Part shown: one piece after another, positions 44,270-52,824 of the stretch
How positions within the stretch are numbered: position 1 is the first letter of the stretch
Layout of the letters: each line of letters opens with the position of its first letter
From: Halobacillus litoralis
GTDB lineage: Bacteria > Bacillota > Bacilli > Bacillales > Halobacillaceae
DNA: 64,000 nt
Direction of reading: 5' to 3'
Assembly: GCF_020171725.1 (NCBI RefSeq)
Contig: NZ_JAIVAJ010000003.1
Coordinates: 62,001-126,000, forward strand
Made by a program: the position numbers and the translations under genes
Notes under the pieces: generated by a model
Database searches by the model: none
Told to the model about the DNA's origin: nothing
What the model saw: only the letters and a program-made list of their open reading frames with translations

Positions 44270-44650
44270 TTATTTCGAAAACTTCTTCAACTGCTCCTCA
44301 GCGAATGATCCAGCCATCGGAAGGTGATATCGTTCACCTGAATAGCCTTTGATCATCAAGTAGATCCAGAGAATGACGGTGACCGGTGCTAGAAAAATAC
44401 TGACGATTAAACCAATGATCGGAATGAAGTTCAACACGATTCCTACTAAAAAAAGCCCGCCGAAAACGATTGTGGACTGCATGGCATGGAAACGGATGGT
44501 CTCGTTTTCTTTTTCTACAAGCAATAGGACAATGCCGCTGACAAACCCCAACAAATACGCCAGTAAACCACCTGCATTTTCCTGCAAACCAGTGGATGAC
44601 TTCTTCGCTCCTGTGCCACCAGGTACGGGAGGGTTTGGTCCTTGTGTCAC
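44270..44650 (-). CDS. DUF4870/Tic20-like membrane protein
   Basis: 126 residues. A Pro/Gly-rich N-terminus is followed by four membrane helices; GLLAYLLGFVSGIVLLLVEK and ETIRFHAMQSTIVFG are typical of the DUF4870 family. Role unknown. Start is GTG 44650 with AAGGAGGAG seven bases upstream. Confidence 0.85.
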   Translation of the reverse strand: MTQGPNPPVPGGTGAKKSSTGLQENAGGLLAYLLGFVSGIVLLLVEKENETIRFHAMQSTIVFGGLFLVGIVLNFIPIIGLIVSIFLAPVTVILWIYLMIKGYSGERYHLPMAGSFAEEQLKKFSK

Positions 44651-44732
44651 GTCGTCTCCTCCTTATAACTATCAGATTATTCTGTTAAATTAATTATATA
44701 ATATTGTCGGATGAATGCAATCTATTTTTTTA

Positions 44733-44766
44733 CGAAAAAGAAGCCAGCTGGACAATGCCCAGCTGG
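44733..44766 (-). terminator. Terminator of the M6 protease gene
   Basis: CCAGCTGG (44744-44751) and CCAGCTGG (44759-44766) pair; the minus-strand tail is CTTCTTTTTC. Confidence 0.8.
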
Positions 44767-44779
44767 ATCCCACTTTTCA

Positions 44780-46912
44780 TTAGTTTTTGTCTTTACCTTT
44801 ACCTTTGTCTTTTTTCTTATCTTTTCCGTTTTCCTTATACTTCACTTCATATTCAAAGGAAACAGGGTTCAGGCTGTCTTGTGGTGCTGCATAGTAAGTG
44901 GTCATGTACGTCTTGCCTTTACGGAAGGCTTGTTTCAGGTCAAGTGCATCTTGCTGCGTGATGTTGAATGGATCCACTTCGATGACCTGATATTTGCCGT
45001 TGTTCTTCTCTTTCAGGAACGTCACGCCGTAGTTGACGTAGTTGCCTAGTAGTTCAGCTTTCGACATGAACGGTTCTTTCGTAGATCCGTCATAGCTGAT
45101 GCCGACTTCTGGTACTTCGATGTTGTCAATGAACCAGCCTGTGTCATTGTAACCCCAATCCGTCAGGTAACGGAAGGAGATGTGTACTTCCTGTCCTGCA
45201 TACTCAGAAAGGTCGAACGACTCAGATTGATAGTCTTCAAAGTGACCTGTGAAGCCAGGAACGTTCTCTTTGATTTTCGGGTAACCATCTTCTACTACAT
45301 CCGTGCGTGTGTTCTCATTTGATAGGGAAGTCCAAGTTTGTCCATCGTCTGTTGAGACTTGAACGACGCCATAATCCCATCCTTCTTCAATGTCGACGAA
45401 GTGATCGAAGTTCAGCGTTGCTTCGCTTACTTCGGAAAGGTCCGCTTTAAAGATCAAGTTGTTATCCAGTTCGTCACCTTCGCCAGCCCATAGAACTTCA
45501 TTGTCAGAACCAAGTGGATCTTCTTGAGATTCCCATGTGTTGCCGACGAAGTCTGTTCCGTTGAAGTTGATGGTATCTACTTTCTCGTGTGGTGAGAAAT
45601 CAAACTCTTTGAAGTCTGTTCCCCAAGCAGGGACTCCTTCTTTTTCATAGGTTTTCGCTTTTTCAAAGTTTACGGTAAATCCGCGCTCACCGTTCTCTGT
45701 TGGAAGCTTACGCAGGTCCACGTTTTGGAAGCCGTATTTGCCGCCTTTGAATTTGTCATCATCCATAACAAGTGCTGTAGTGAAGTCCCGATACACTTCA
45801 TTAAACGTCACGCCAAGGTTGAAGTCTTCATAAGCACTTTCGAAGCTTTCAATACTGTTTTTATCGTCTTTTGCTACGTGGCGGATGAACTCTTGTCCGA
45901 ATCGCTCGTAGTTATAAAGGGTGAACAGTTGTACAAGGCCGTAATCCGCAATCGTTTCTGGTCCTGTAGCTGCATTCACGTGCTCGTCCCAGTTTGTTAG
46001 AGAGTTTTCCGGGTGATCGAGGAAGAAGTTAACGGATCCTTCACTTAATCCGTAGCCTCCAAGGTATTCAGAGAACGTAGACATTCCTTCGTTCAACCAG
46101 GATGTTTCGTCTCCGTCGTTGTCTGCGTGAATCAAGTGTTGAAGCTCGTGAATCGTTGTAGCGAAGAACGTGCTTTCCAGACGGTTATCCCAGTCGCTGG
46201 AGTCGATGGAAATAATATTGCGGTCTGTGTAGTTCTCAAGAGTCTGCCAGAAGAATCCGGCTACGAAGAATGGATATTCAGGATCCGCGTAGTTGTCATC
46301 TTTAATGTTGCTGACGTGGATCATGACTTTGTCGCCTTCTCCGTTATAGTAGCCTTCTGGTACGATGCCAAGGTCTTCAAGCTGTGCGTTCGTTCCATCC
46401 AGTGTTTCAGGAGAACCGAAGAATTCTGTAGCTTTCGGATAGATGTTTTCATCGAATTCTTTCGCCATCTTATCTACTTGTTCCTGATTGACAACATGTG
46501 CCTCACGCGGGTCGCCTTCCCCGAAGGACAAGTCATTGGCTACCCATACTTCAACGTGCTCGCCAACACTTCTGAGCGTGAAATCCTGGAACTGAAGGTC
46601 ACGGTTCAAGAACTGCTTCGTACCTCCGTCGTACGTAAAGTTTCCGTCAGAAGACTTGGCACTCGCTTCCTCTTCGTTGAAGTTCGTCTTTTTGGCACTG
46701 TCTTTAATGTCCTGTAGCGCCTTTCTTTGGAAGCTGTCACTTTCTGTTTGTTTTTGAAGCTGACTGTCAATGTCGATACGGTCGCCGTAGCGTTCTACAT
46801 TCCAGTTCTCGTATGTAGAGCTTGATTCTGCACTCGGCGTTGCTACAGGGGCCAGTAAAGACAACGTCAATGCACCAGTAGAAAGCAGTGCGGTTAATTT
46901 ATGCTTGTTCAA
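44780..46912 (-). CDS. Secreted M6 metalloprotease (immune inhibitor A type)
   Basis: 710 residues. Signal peptide (LTALLSTGALTLSLLAPVATPSA), then the peptidase with the zinc motif H255-E-L-Q-H and downstream E in WLNEGMSTFSEYLGG. A carbohydrate-binding-like domain (YAGQEVHISFRYLTDWGYN, GWFIDNIEV) follows, then a Lys/Asp/Gly tail. The family includes the InhA virulence proteases of the B. cereus group, but in free-living halophiles it is probably a degradative enzyme. Start is TTG 46912 with GGGAGGA seven bases upstream. Confidence 0.92.
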   Translation of the reverse strand: MNKHKLTALLSTGALTLSLLAPVATPSAESSSTYENWNVERYGDRIDIDSQLQKQTESDSFQRKALQDIKDSAKKTNFNEEEASAKSSDGNFTYDGGTKQFLNRDLQFQDFTLRSVGEHVEVWVANDLSFGEGDPREAHVVNQEQVDKMAKEFDENIYPKATEFFGSPETLDGTNAQLEDLGIVPEGYYNGEGDKVMIHVSNIKDDNYADPEYPFFVAGFFWQTLENYTDRNIISIDSSDWDNRLESTFFATTIHELQHLIHADNDGDETSWLNEGMSTFSEYLGGYGLSEGSVNFFLDHPENSLTNWDEHVNAATGPETIADYGLVQLFTLYNYERFGQEFIRHVAKDDKNSIESFESAYEDFNLGVTFNEVYRDFTTALVMDDDKFKGGKYGFQNVDLRKLPTENGERGFTVNFEKAKTYEKEGVPAWGTDFKEFDFSPHEKVDTINFNGTDFVGNTWESQEDPLGSDNEVLWAGEGDELDNNLIFKADLSEVSEATLNFDHFVDIEEGWDYGVVQVSTDDGQTWTSLSNENTRTDVVEDGYPKIKENVPGFTGHFEDYQSESFDLSEYAGQEVHISFRYLTDWGYNDTGWFIDNIEVPEVGISYDGSTKEPFMSKAELLGNYVNYGVTFLKEKNNGKYQVIEVDPFNITQQDALDLKQAFRKGKTYMTTYYAAPQDSLNPVSFEYEVKYKENGKDKKKDKGKGKDKN

Positions 46913-47083
46913 ATGAATTCCTCCCGAAGTAAATTTTGTAAGTCCGTCTTCTATTATGAAGAATATTAAGAAAATTTTGAATGGTAGATTAGAATGAAAT
47001 TATACGAACATTCGTGCCTCGAAAGGTTCAATGGGGGTTTTAAGTTATGGTCATAAAAGACTATAAAATGTAAGAGAATGTAG

Positions 47084-47121
47084 AAGAAGAGCCGATTCTG
47101 TCTAGAATCGGCTCTTCTTTA
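47084..47121. terminator. Hairpin terminator between protease and BCCT genes
   Basis: AAGAAGAGCCGATTCT pairs perfectly with AGAATCGGCTCTTCTT. It serves the minus-strand BCCT gene; the T-tails are broken by C. Confidence 0.75.
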
Positions 47122-47158
47122 TCTAGTCATGGTAATAGATTAGGGGGCAAATCGAATA

Positions 47159-48685
47159 TCAACTGGACTTTCTTTTCTGGACTTGATCCTTTTTCTTATG
47201 TGGTATTTCTTCTTTTCGTATCATCTTGATAAACGCATAAACGAACAAGATGATCACGACTGTAAAGGGCAGAGCGGATACGAGGGAGGCTGTCTGCAGT
47301 GCATTCAGTCCACCCGCAACGAGCAGGACTCCGGCGATGGCAGCCATGAGAACGCCCCAGATCATCTTAATGACGAGGGATGGTTGAAGATCCCCGTTCG
47401 ATGTCATGCTGGCTAATATATAGGTCGCTGAGTCTGCTGATGTAATTAAGAAGGTGGCAATCAACAAAATTGACAAGATCGATAGAATGCTCGTCATCGG
47501 CAGGTATTGGAACGTTTCAAACAGTGCGACCGTAATGTTCTCGTTCACCGCCTGGGCGATATTCGTACCATTGTTCAAGTCACTGTTCAACGCTGTACCT
47601 CCGAACGATGCAATCCAGAAGCAGGCAATAACGGGCGGGACGATGAGTACACCGAAAATAAATTCGCGAATCGAACGTCCTCTTGATACACGGGCAACGA
47701 AGGCTCCGACAAATGGAGACCAGGCAATCACCCATGCCCAGTAGAAAATCGTCCATTCCCTAAGCCACGATCCATCCCCTTGATAAGGCGTCAGGCGCAG
47801 GCTGTAGTTGACGAAATTGGCAATATAGTCTCCGATTCCAAGCGTAAAGGAATTCAAGATGAATACCGTCGGTCCTGCTACAAATACGAATAGGAGCAGA
47901 ACAAGACATAGACCGAGGTTGATATTACTCAGCCACTTGATCCCTTTGTTCAAACCAGTCGAGGACGATAGTAAGTATAAGGCGAGCAGACCGGCTGTAA
48001 TGAGAAGCTGTACCCATTTCTCATTCGGTAAGCCGAAGACGGCGTTCAAACCACCGTTCATTTGCAGGATGCCAAGCCCGAGTGATGTAGCGATTCCCAT
48101 GACGGTTGCTATGACAGCGAGTGAGTCGATGGCATTTTTGACACCTTTCTTCTTGCCAAGGACAGGTTCAAGTGCGGTTGAAATCAAACCGTCTTTGTTT
48201 TTCCTGAATTGTAAAAAGGCGATTAATAGACCGACAATCGCAAAGACGGACCATTGGTTGACTCCCCAGTGGAAGAAGGAATACCCCATGGCGACACGGG
48301 CTGCTTCTTCGGTTTGGGCATCCAGGTCTGAGAATGGTGTCTCGAAGAAGTGACTCATCGGCTCTGCCACGCCCCAGAAGACAAGACCTGCCCCGAATCC
48401 GGCAGAAAAAAGCATACCGATCCAAGTGAAGAACGGGTACTCTGGTTTGGAATCCTGTGGCCCGAGCTTGATTTTGCCATATTTACTGAAGGCTAATCCG
48501 ACGAGGAACAGGACGAAACCGAATACAGAAAGGAGGTAAAACCAACCGAAGTTGATCGTAGTGAACTCAAAAAGCTTCGTGGCTACAGCGCCGAAACCTT
48601 CAGGATTGACGGCCCCAAGGATGACGAGCAGTAAAACAACAATGGATGAAATGAGAAAGACAGGATTGCGTAATTGTTTTTTCAT
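47159..48685 (-). CDS. opuD: BCCT-family glycine betaine transporter (OpuD/BetL-like)
   Basis: 508 residues, 12 membrane helices. BCCT signature: FYWAWVIAWSPFVGAFVARV, with GLVFWGVAEPMSHF in helix 4. It imports glycine betaine (possibly other betaines) with sodium for osmoprotection. It complements the OpuAC-like protein at the other end of the window and supports a salt-adapted lifestyle. Start ATG 48685 follows AAAGGAG. Confidence 0.92.
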   Translation of the reverse strand: MKKQLRNPVFLISSIVVLLLVILGAVNPEGFGAVATKLFEFTTINFGWFYLLSVFGFVLFLVGLAFSKYGKIKLGPQDSKPEYPFFTWIGMLFSAGFGAGLVFWGVAEPMSHFFETPFSDLDAQTEEAARVAMGYSFFHWGVNQWSVFAIVGLLIAFLQFRKNKDGLISTALEPVLGKKKGVKNAIDSLAVIATVMGIATSLGLGILQMNGGLNAVFGLPNEKWVQLLITAGLLALYLLSSSTGLNKGIKWLSNINLGLCLVLLLFVFVAGPTVFILNSFTLGIGDYIANFVNYSLRLTPYQGDGSWLREWTIFYWAWVIAWSPFVGAFVARVSRGRSIREFIFGVLIVPPVIACFWIASFGGTALNSDLNNGTNIAQAVNENITVALFETFQYLPMTSILSILSILLIATFLITSADSATYILASMTSNGDLQPSLVIKMIWGVLMAAIAGVLLVAGGLNALQTASLVSALPFTVVIILFVYAFIKMIRKEEIPHKKKDQVQKRKSS

Positions 48686-48849
48686 AACGTCTCCTTTCGA
48701 GAAGATCGAATAGGCTACTTTATATATCCCCCTGCACTTCCAATCGAAACCTAATTTTGGAAATAAATTTAAATGTAAAAGCTATGAAATGAAAGAAAAG
48801 GCGTGTAAGTGGTATGTTAAGGAGAGATAATGTTTGAGGAGCGCTTGCT

Positions 48850-49230
48850 ATGAACCAGGTTGTCAAAATTCTATTAATTATCATCGGAAGTATATCGCTT
48901 GGACTCGGCGTTTTGGGTATCATTCTGCCACTCGTGCCGACGACGCCGTTTCTTTTATTGACTGCGGCCTGCTATGTTCGCAGTTCGGATCGTCTCTATA
49001 ACTGGCTGATGGAAAATAAGTGGTTCGGGTCTTATATTAAGAATTACAAAGAGGGGCGCGGCATCCCGATCAAGGCGAAAATTTCTGTGCTGATCATGAT
49101 TTGGTTTTCGTTTCTTTTCTCAGCGATCTATATTGCACCGAATCTTCTTCTGCGGATCGGATTTATCTTTGGAGCCTGCTTCTTCACGGTGGTCATTTAT
49201 TTAACGAAAACGTATAGACCGGAGGAGTAA
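48850..49230 (+). CDS. DUF454 (YbaN-family) membrane protein
   Basis: 126 residues, three to four membrane helices. The LGLGVLGIILPLVPTTPFLL and ACYVRSSDRLYNWLMENKWF segments are diagnostic. Function unknown. GAGGAGCG precedes ATG 48850; a small membrane protein follows after five bases. Confidence 0.9.
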   Translation: MNQVVKILLIIIGSISLGLGVLGIILPLVPTTPFLLLTAACYVRSSDRLYNWLMENKWFGSYIKNYKEGRGIPIKAKISVLIMIWFSFLFSAIYIAPNLLLRIGFIFGACFFTVVIYLTKTYRPEE

Positions 49231-49235
49231 TAGGG

Positions 49236-49421
49236 GTGTGGTTGAGAAGTAATCGAGTGTTAGTGGGGATTTTGATCATACTAACTGCGCCGTTGTTCTT
49301 TATATTGGAGAGAATCGGATTCTTCGGGTGGTCGGGTGTGCGGGGGATGATCAGTGTGGTTTATTTAGTTGTGGGTTCAGCCCTCGTGGTTGCAGGTGTG
49401 CTGTTTAGTAGAAAAAAGTGA
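49236..49421 (+). CDS. Small membrane protein, 61 aa
   Basis: Two hydrophobic segments (VLVGILIILTAPLFFILE and MISVVYLVVGSALVVAGVLF). GTG 49236 with GGAGGAG at 49221-49227. Probably translated together with the DUF454 gene. No family recognised. Confidence 0.65.
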   Translation: MWLRSNRVLVGILIILTAPLFFILERIGFFGWSGVRGMISVVYLVVGSALVVAGVLFSRKK

Positions 49422-49440
49422 GGGAGACGTATCCCTCACT
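49411..49440. terminator. Bidirectional terminator between convergent genes
   Basis: AGTGAGGGA pairs with TCCCTCACT; on the minus strand TTTTTTC follows. It overlaps the stop of the ABC ATPase gene. Confidence 0.8.
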
Positions 49441-50125
49441 TCATGTTTTTCTTCAGCCAGCTTTCGACATCGAGGTGTTGGTGTTCCCGGATATCGTCTA
49501 CGCTTTGCTGGGCGAGTTTTCTACCTTGGTGGATGATGATGGCTTCGTCGAGTAACGGTTCGATGTCACGGATTTCGTGCGTCGTGATGACGAGTGACTG
49601 TTGCTCGAAATCGACGAATTGAAGAATCCCTTTGACGATGGATTCGCGCACCATCGGATCGAGCCCTGAGAGCGGCTCGTCGAGAAGAAGGAACGGTGCC
49701 TCTCGAGCGATGGTGACGGCAAGCTTAGCACGACCCAGGTTTCCCTTAGAAAGGTTCGTCAATTTTTCATCTGGATCAACGGATAAGAAGTCCAGGATGT
49801 CCTGGGCTCTTTCACGGTTGAAATCAGGAAATTGACTATCATAAAAATCGACGAGCTCTTTTACTTTCAAATAGGGATAGAAGGTGTCCCGGTCTGTCAT
49901 GTAGCCGATGTGAGACGCAGATTTCCTCGTAACAGGCTCCCCGTTCACCTTGACTGAGCCTTTGGATGGGTGTATAAGTCCCGCCATCAGCTTTAGCAGC
50001 GTCGATTTACCACTTCCATTTTCTCCGATAATGCCATAAATCCGCCCCGTCTCAATGGTCAAATGAATGTTCTGAATGGCTTTCTTAGCGAGAAATCGCT
50101 TCTCCAACTGCTGCACTTCAATCAT
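49436..50125 (-). CDS. ABC transporter ATPase of a YtrA-type operon
   Basis: 229 residues. Walker A GENGSGKST, Walker B FLLLDEPLSGLDP, H-loop TTHE. The signature motif reads NLSKGNLGR in place of LSGGQ, a known variant in YtrB/YxlF-like exporters. It overlaps the GntR gene by eight bases and is the last gene of the operon. Confidence 0.92.
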   Translation of the reverse strand: MIEVQQLEKRFLAKKAIQNIHLTIETGRIYGIIGENGSGKSTLLKLMAGLIHPSKGSVKVNGEPVTRKSASHIGYMTDRDTFYPYLKVKELVDFYDSQFPDFNRERAQDILDFLSVDPDEKLTNLSKGNLGRAKLAVTIAREAPFLLLDEPLSGLDPMVRESIVKGILQFVDFEQQSLVITTHEIRDIEPLLDEAIIIHQGRKLAQQSVDDIREHQHLDVESWLKKNMK

Positions 50126-50498
50126 GTGAATCCCCCTTTTCTTTCTGGTGTAGCTTCAACCCTTCCATCATCTCTTCTAAGGAAAAGCCGAGATCGCTCA
50201 TATCCTGGACGAAGTACTCGATGTATTCCTCTTTCATCTGTTCCCTCAGCTCTTGAAGTCTCTCCGTATTCTCTGTTACAAACGTTCCCTGACCTCTTCT
50301 GGACTGGGCTATGTTCATCTGCTCCATCTCCCTGTACACGCGTTGAATGGTGTTGGCATTGACGCCGGTTTTGACGGCATATTCCCTGACTGAAGGAAGT
50401 TTGTCGCCGGGCTTTCGAATGCCCCGGATAATCTCGCCTGCAAGTCGGTCGATCAGCTGTTGGTAAATCGGCTTATCTGGTTGGAAGTCGATGGTCAT
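50118..50498 (-). CDS. GntR-family (YtrA subfamily) repressor
   Basis: 126 residues. Winged HTH (KPGDKLPSVREYAVKTGVNA) followed by the short C-terminal dimerisation helix of YtrA-type regulators, much shorter than FadR types. It sits between a membrane protein and an ATPase, the usual arrangement for envelope-stress ABC operons. Its likely operator is the palindrome at 51270-51293. Confidence 0.9.
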   Translation of the reverse strand: MTIDFQPDKPIYQQLIDRLAGEIIRGIRKPGDKLPSVREYAVKTGVNANTIQRVYREMEQMNIAQSRRGQGTFVTENTERLQELREQMKEEYIEYFVQDMSDLGFSLEEMMEGLKLHQKEKGDSHD

Positions 50499-51248
50499 TT
50501 ACACTTCAACCTTTCGATCGAAAATCGTCATTCCTGAAAGTATGAGTAGGGCATTCAACATAAAGAAAAAGAACACTTTTCCTAATGTGATAGGTCCAGT
50601 CCCTATATCAAAGCTGATATTTCCTTGTGTTGTACTGATCTCCTGATCGAAGAACACGGGACCAACTGATAGCAATGCTTGGTAAAAGGCTGTGTCTTGA
50701 ATCCACGTTAAGAAAGCGGCGATACAAAAGAATAGTACAATGCAGATGACGACACTGAAGCCACCGATGTACTTTTTCATCACCTGGTGTAAGGACCATA
50801 GGAAAAACAAAATGATCGCTAGAGAAATGGCGATTCCGATGACGAAGAGGGCCAATTGACTGAACGCGGTAAATATTTGCGGCAGAGTCAAGATGGTTTC
50901 ATAACGTGCACTAACCATACCGACCAGAATCACAAGGAGAAGAGATGCTGTAAAGAAAATGAAGGACTGAAAAATCTTCACGCCTGCAATGTGATAGCCG
51001 GATAACGGCGAGTGAAGCGTCTGTTCCATATGATCCGCCTCTCGGTTAAAGCTGTAAATGAGCAGGCCGGACATATAGAACAGGTGAATGAGAATTAAAG
51101 CAGTTGGTGTGGAAAGATAGGGACTGTTCCCCATGATTGTAGGGGCAAAGACGAGCCAGAGGATATTAAAAGTCATAGCTGTCAAATAGTATCCACGCAT
51201 CATCAACCATTCTTTTTTCCAAATCCCTTTCATAGCCATTATGTTCAT
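50499..51248 (-). CDS. Membrane subunit of the YtrA-type ABC operon
   Basis: 249 residues, six membrane helices in an ABC-2-like order (FNREADHMEQTLHSPLSGYHIAG in the first loop). It is the first gene of the operon, with AAAGGATGG seven bases before ATG 51248, and abuts the GntR gene. It probably forms the exporter with the ATPase. Confidence 0.82.
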   Translation of the reverse strand: MNIMAMKGIWKKEWLMMRGYYLTAMTFNILWLVFAPTIMGNSPYLSTPTALILIHLFYMSGLLIYSFNREADHMEQTLHSPLSGYHIAGVKIFQSFIFFTASLLLVILVGMVSARYETILTLPQIFTAFSQLALFVIGIAISLAIILFFLWSLHQVMKKYIGGFSVVICIVLFFCIAAFLTWIQDTAFYQALLSVGPVFFDQEISTTQGNISFDIGTGPITLGKVFFFFMLNALLILSGMTIFDRKVEV

Positions 51249-51269
51249 GTTTATCCATCCTTTTACATT

Positions 51270-51293
51270 AGTGTACTAGTTAAATAGTACACT
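51270..51293. promoter_or_regulatory. Candidate YtrA-type operator
   Basis: AGTGTACTA (51270-51278) and TAGTACACT (51285-51293) form a perfect 9-bp inverted repeat with a 6-base centre, located 22 bases before the first gene. Confidence 0.85.
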
Positions 51294-51382
51294 GTGTCAA
51301 TTCAGAAAACAAGAGCTTTATTTTTCTTTTCCAGTCATGGTGGTAAACTAAGGGTGAAAATCCCTGTGAAAGGATGAAAACC

Positions 51383-51727
51383 ATGGAACTCGTGAAAATC
51401 TACAGAATTAAAACGTTTGTCATAGAAGAGAACCTTGAGAAAGTCAAAGAAGGGGTCTTGTCCATCAACGCTCTACAGGTGGGCAATTACAAAAATGTCA
51501 TGTGGCAGTCCCAGCCTGGAGTGGAGCAGTTCGTTCCTGCAGAAGGCTCTGTACCTACAGAAGGAGAAGCGGGAGAGAGAACGTATGTCCCGTCTATACG
51601 TCTCGAGTTTTCGATTCCGAGGGATGAGGACCTTCTGAAGCGTGTCATCGAAGAAGGAATCTACCCGAACCACCCATGGGACGAACCGGTTGTGCAAGTC
51701 TCTGAGGAGCTGGAAGCTAGGAAATAG
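51383..51727 (+). CDS. Stand-alone NIF3/YqfO insertion-domain (PII/CutA-like) protein
   Basis: About 114 residues. KIYRIKTFVIEENLEKVKEG, LQVGNYKNVMWQSQPGVEQF, LEFSIPRDEDLLKRVIEEG and the ending HPWDEPVVQV match the domain inserted in NIF3/YqfO proteins, here without the NIF3 halves. Such domains trimerise like PII or CutA and may bind metals or nucleotides. Start ATG 51383 is preferred because GGATG at 51370-51374 is close; ATG 51374 is the alternative. Confidence 0.78.
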   Translation: MELVKIYRIKTFVIEENLEKVKEGVLSINALQVGNYKNVMWQSQPGVEQFVPAEGSVPTEGEAGERTYVPSIRLEFSIPRDEDLLKRVIEEGIYPNHPWDEPVVQVSEELEARK

Positions 51728-51735
51728 GCTAGGGG

Positions 51736-51776
51736 GAGGTTCTGTATTAGGATGAGTGAAGTGGGTACAGAACCTC
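51736..51776. other. Perfect 10-bp inverted repeat in an intergenic region
   Basis: GAGGTTCTGT (51736-51745) pairs with ACAGAACCTC (51767-51776). The 21-base loop contains AGGATGAG, which is complementary to CTCATCCT near 51883. 51728-52016 holds no gene that I can support. Confidence 0.6.
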
Positions 51777-52016
51777 ATGCTACACGCAGACTCTTTGACT
51801 GTGTGAGGTGCAAACATCCCTACTTTCCAACTGTAAAAAGGAGCGGATAGGCTGCTTCACTTTTCATCAGCTCATCCTACGTGAGTACTACGAGTTCAGC
51901 TGTTCCTTTTCCGCATTTTGAAAGGCGGGCAGATTATTGAGATGTTTTTCCTTTTCTTTTTTTGGATACATATATAGAGTACGAATATGGACTTAAAGAA
52001 AGAGGGATGAACAAAG

Positions 52017-52667
52017 ATGAAAGTACTTGTAGTAGGTGCAAATGGACAAGTTGGGAAGCATCTTGTGAAATTCATTCAAGATACAGAACATATGGAAGCG
52101 AAAGCGATGATCCGTAAAGAAGAGCAGGCCTCTTACTTCAAAGATCTTGGGGCAGAGCCTGTGATTGTTGACTTAGAGAGTGGTCCTGATACGATTGCCG
52201 AAGCCTTTGACGGTGTGGATGCTGTCGTGTTCACAGCCGGTTCCGGTCCGAATACAGGTCCTGATAAAACGATGATGATCGACCTGGATGCGGCGGTGAA
52301 GACAATTGAAGCAGCGAAGCATAAAGGCGTGAAGCGTTATGTGATGATCAGCTCATTCGATACGACACGCGAAGCAATCCAGTCGGCTCCTGAATCCTTC
52401 GCCCCTTATGTGGTTGCGAAGCATTACGCAGACGATTGGTTGAGAAAAACAGATCTCGATCATACGATCATCCACCCGGGTATGCTTAATAATGAGGGTG
52501 GAACGGGTCAAGTGGAAGCTGCAGAAACCGTAGAACGCGGCGAGATTCCACGTGAGGATGTAGCGCGTATCATCTTAGAGACGCTGCAGAATGATTCGAC
52601 GATCGGTAAAGAGTTTCAAGTGGTAGGCGGCTCGACTTCGGTTGAGGATGCTGTGAAATCATTATAA
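52017..52667 (+). CDS. NAD(P)-binding atypical SDR (YhfK-like)
   Basis: 216 residues. Rossmann motif VLVVGANGQVGKHL at the N-terminus, VFTAGSGPNTGPDKTMMIDL, RYVMISSFDT and YVVAKHYADDWL. This is the NAD(P)H-flavin-reductase-like SDR branch of YhfK; substrate unknown. GAGGGATG precedes ATG 52017. Confidence 0.88.
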   Translation: MKVLVVGANGQVGKHLVKFIQDTEHMEAKAMIRKEEQASYFKDLGAEPVIVDLESGPDTIAEAFDGVDAVVFTAGSGPNTGPDKTMMIDLDAAVKTIEAAKHKGVKRYVMISSFDTTREAIQSAPESFAPYVVAKHYADDWLRKTDLDHTIIHPGMLNNEGGTGQVEAAETVERGEIPREDVARIILETLQNDSTIGKEFQVVGGSTSVEDAVKSL

Positions 52668-52674
52668 GTAGAAG

Positions 52675-52708
52675 AGGCAGGCTGACGTGATGTCAGGCTG
52701 TCTTTTTT
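52675..52708 (+). terminator. Terminator after the yhfK-like gene
   Basis: GGCAGGCTGAC pairs with GTCAGGCTGTC (imperfect), then T-run. Confidence 0.85.
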
Positions 52709-52787
52709 ATGGGGGAATGTATCAGGGGGTTCAAAACGGTGGAGTAGGAAGAGGGACGTTTGGAAGATGAATCTTGCGTCTTCTTAA

Positions 52788-52796
52788 TGCTATAAT
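52788..52796 (+). promoter_or_regulatory. Extended -10 promoter of the prs paralogue
   Basis: TGCTATAAT, 29 bases before ATG 52825. No good -35 box is visible at 17 bases. Confidence 0.6.
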
Positions 52797-52824
52797 GGGA
52801 GAAGCTATGACTGGGAGGTTTGAC

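Noticed and set aside
46127..46717. 196-residue plus-strand frame
   Set aside because: Antisense to the M6 protease gene; no ribosome site or recognisable domain.
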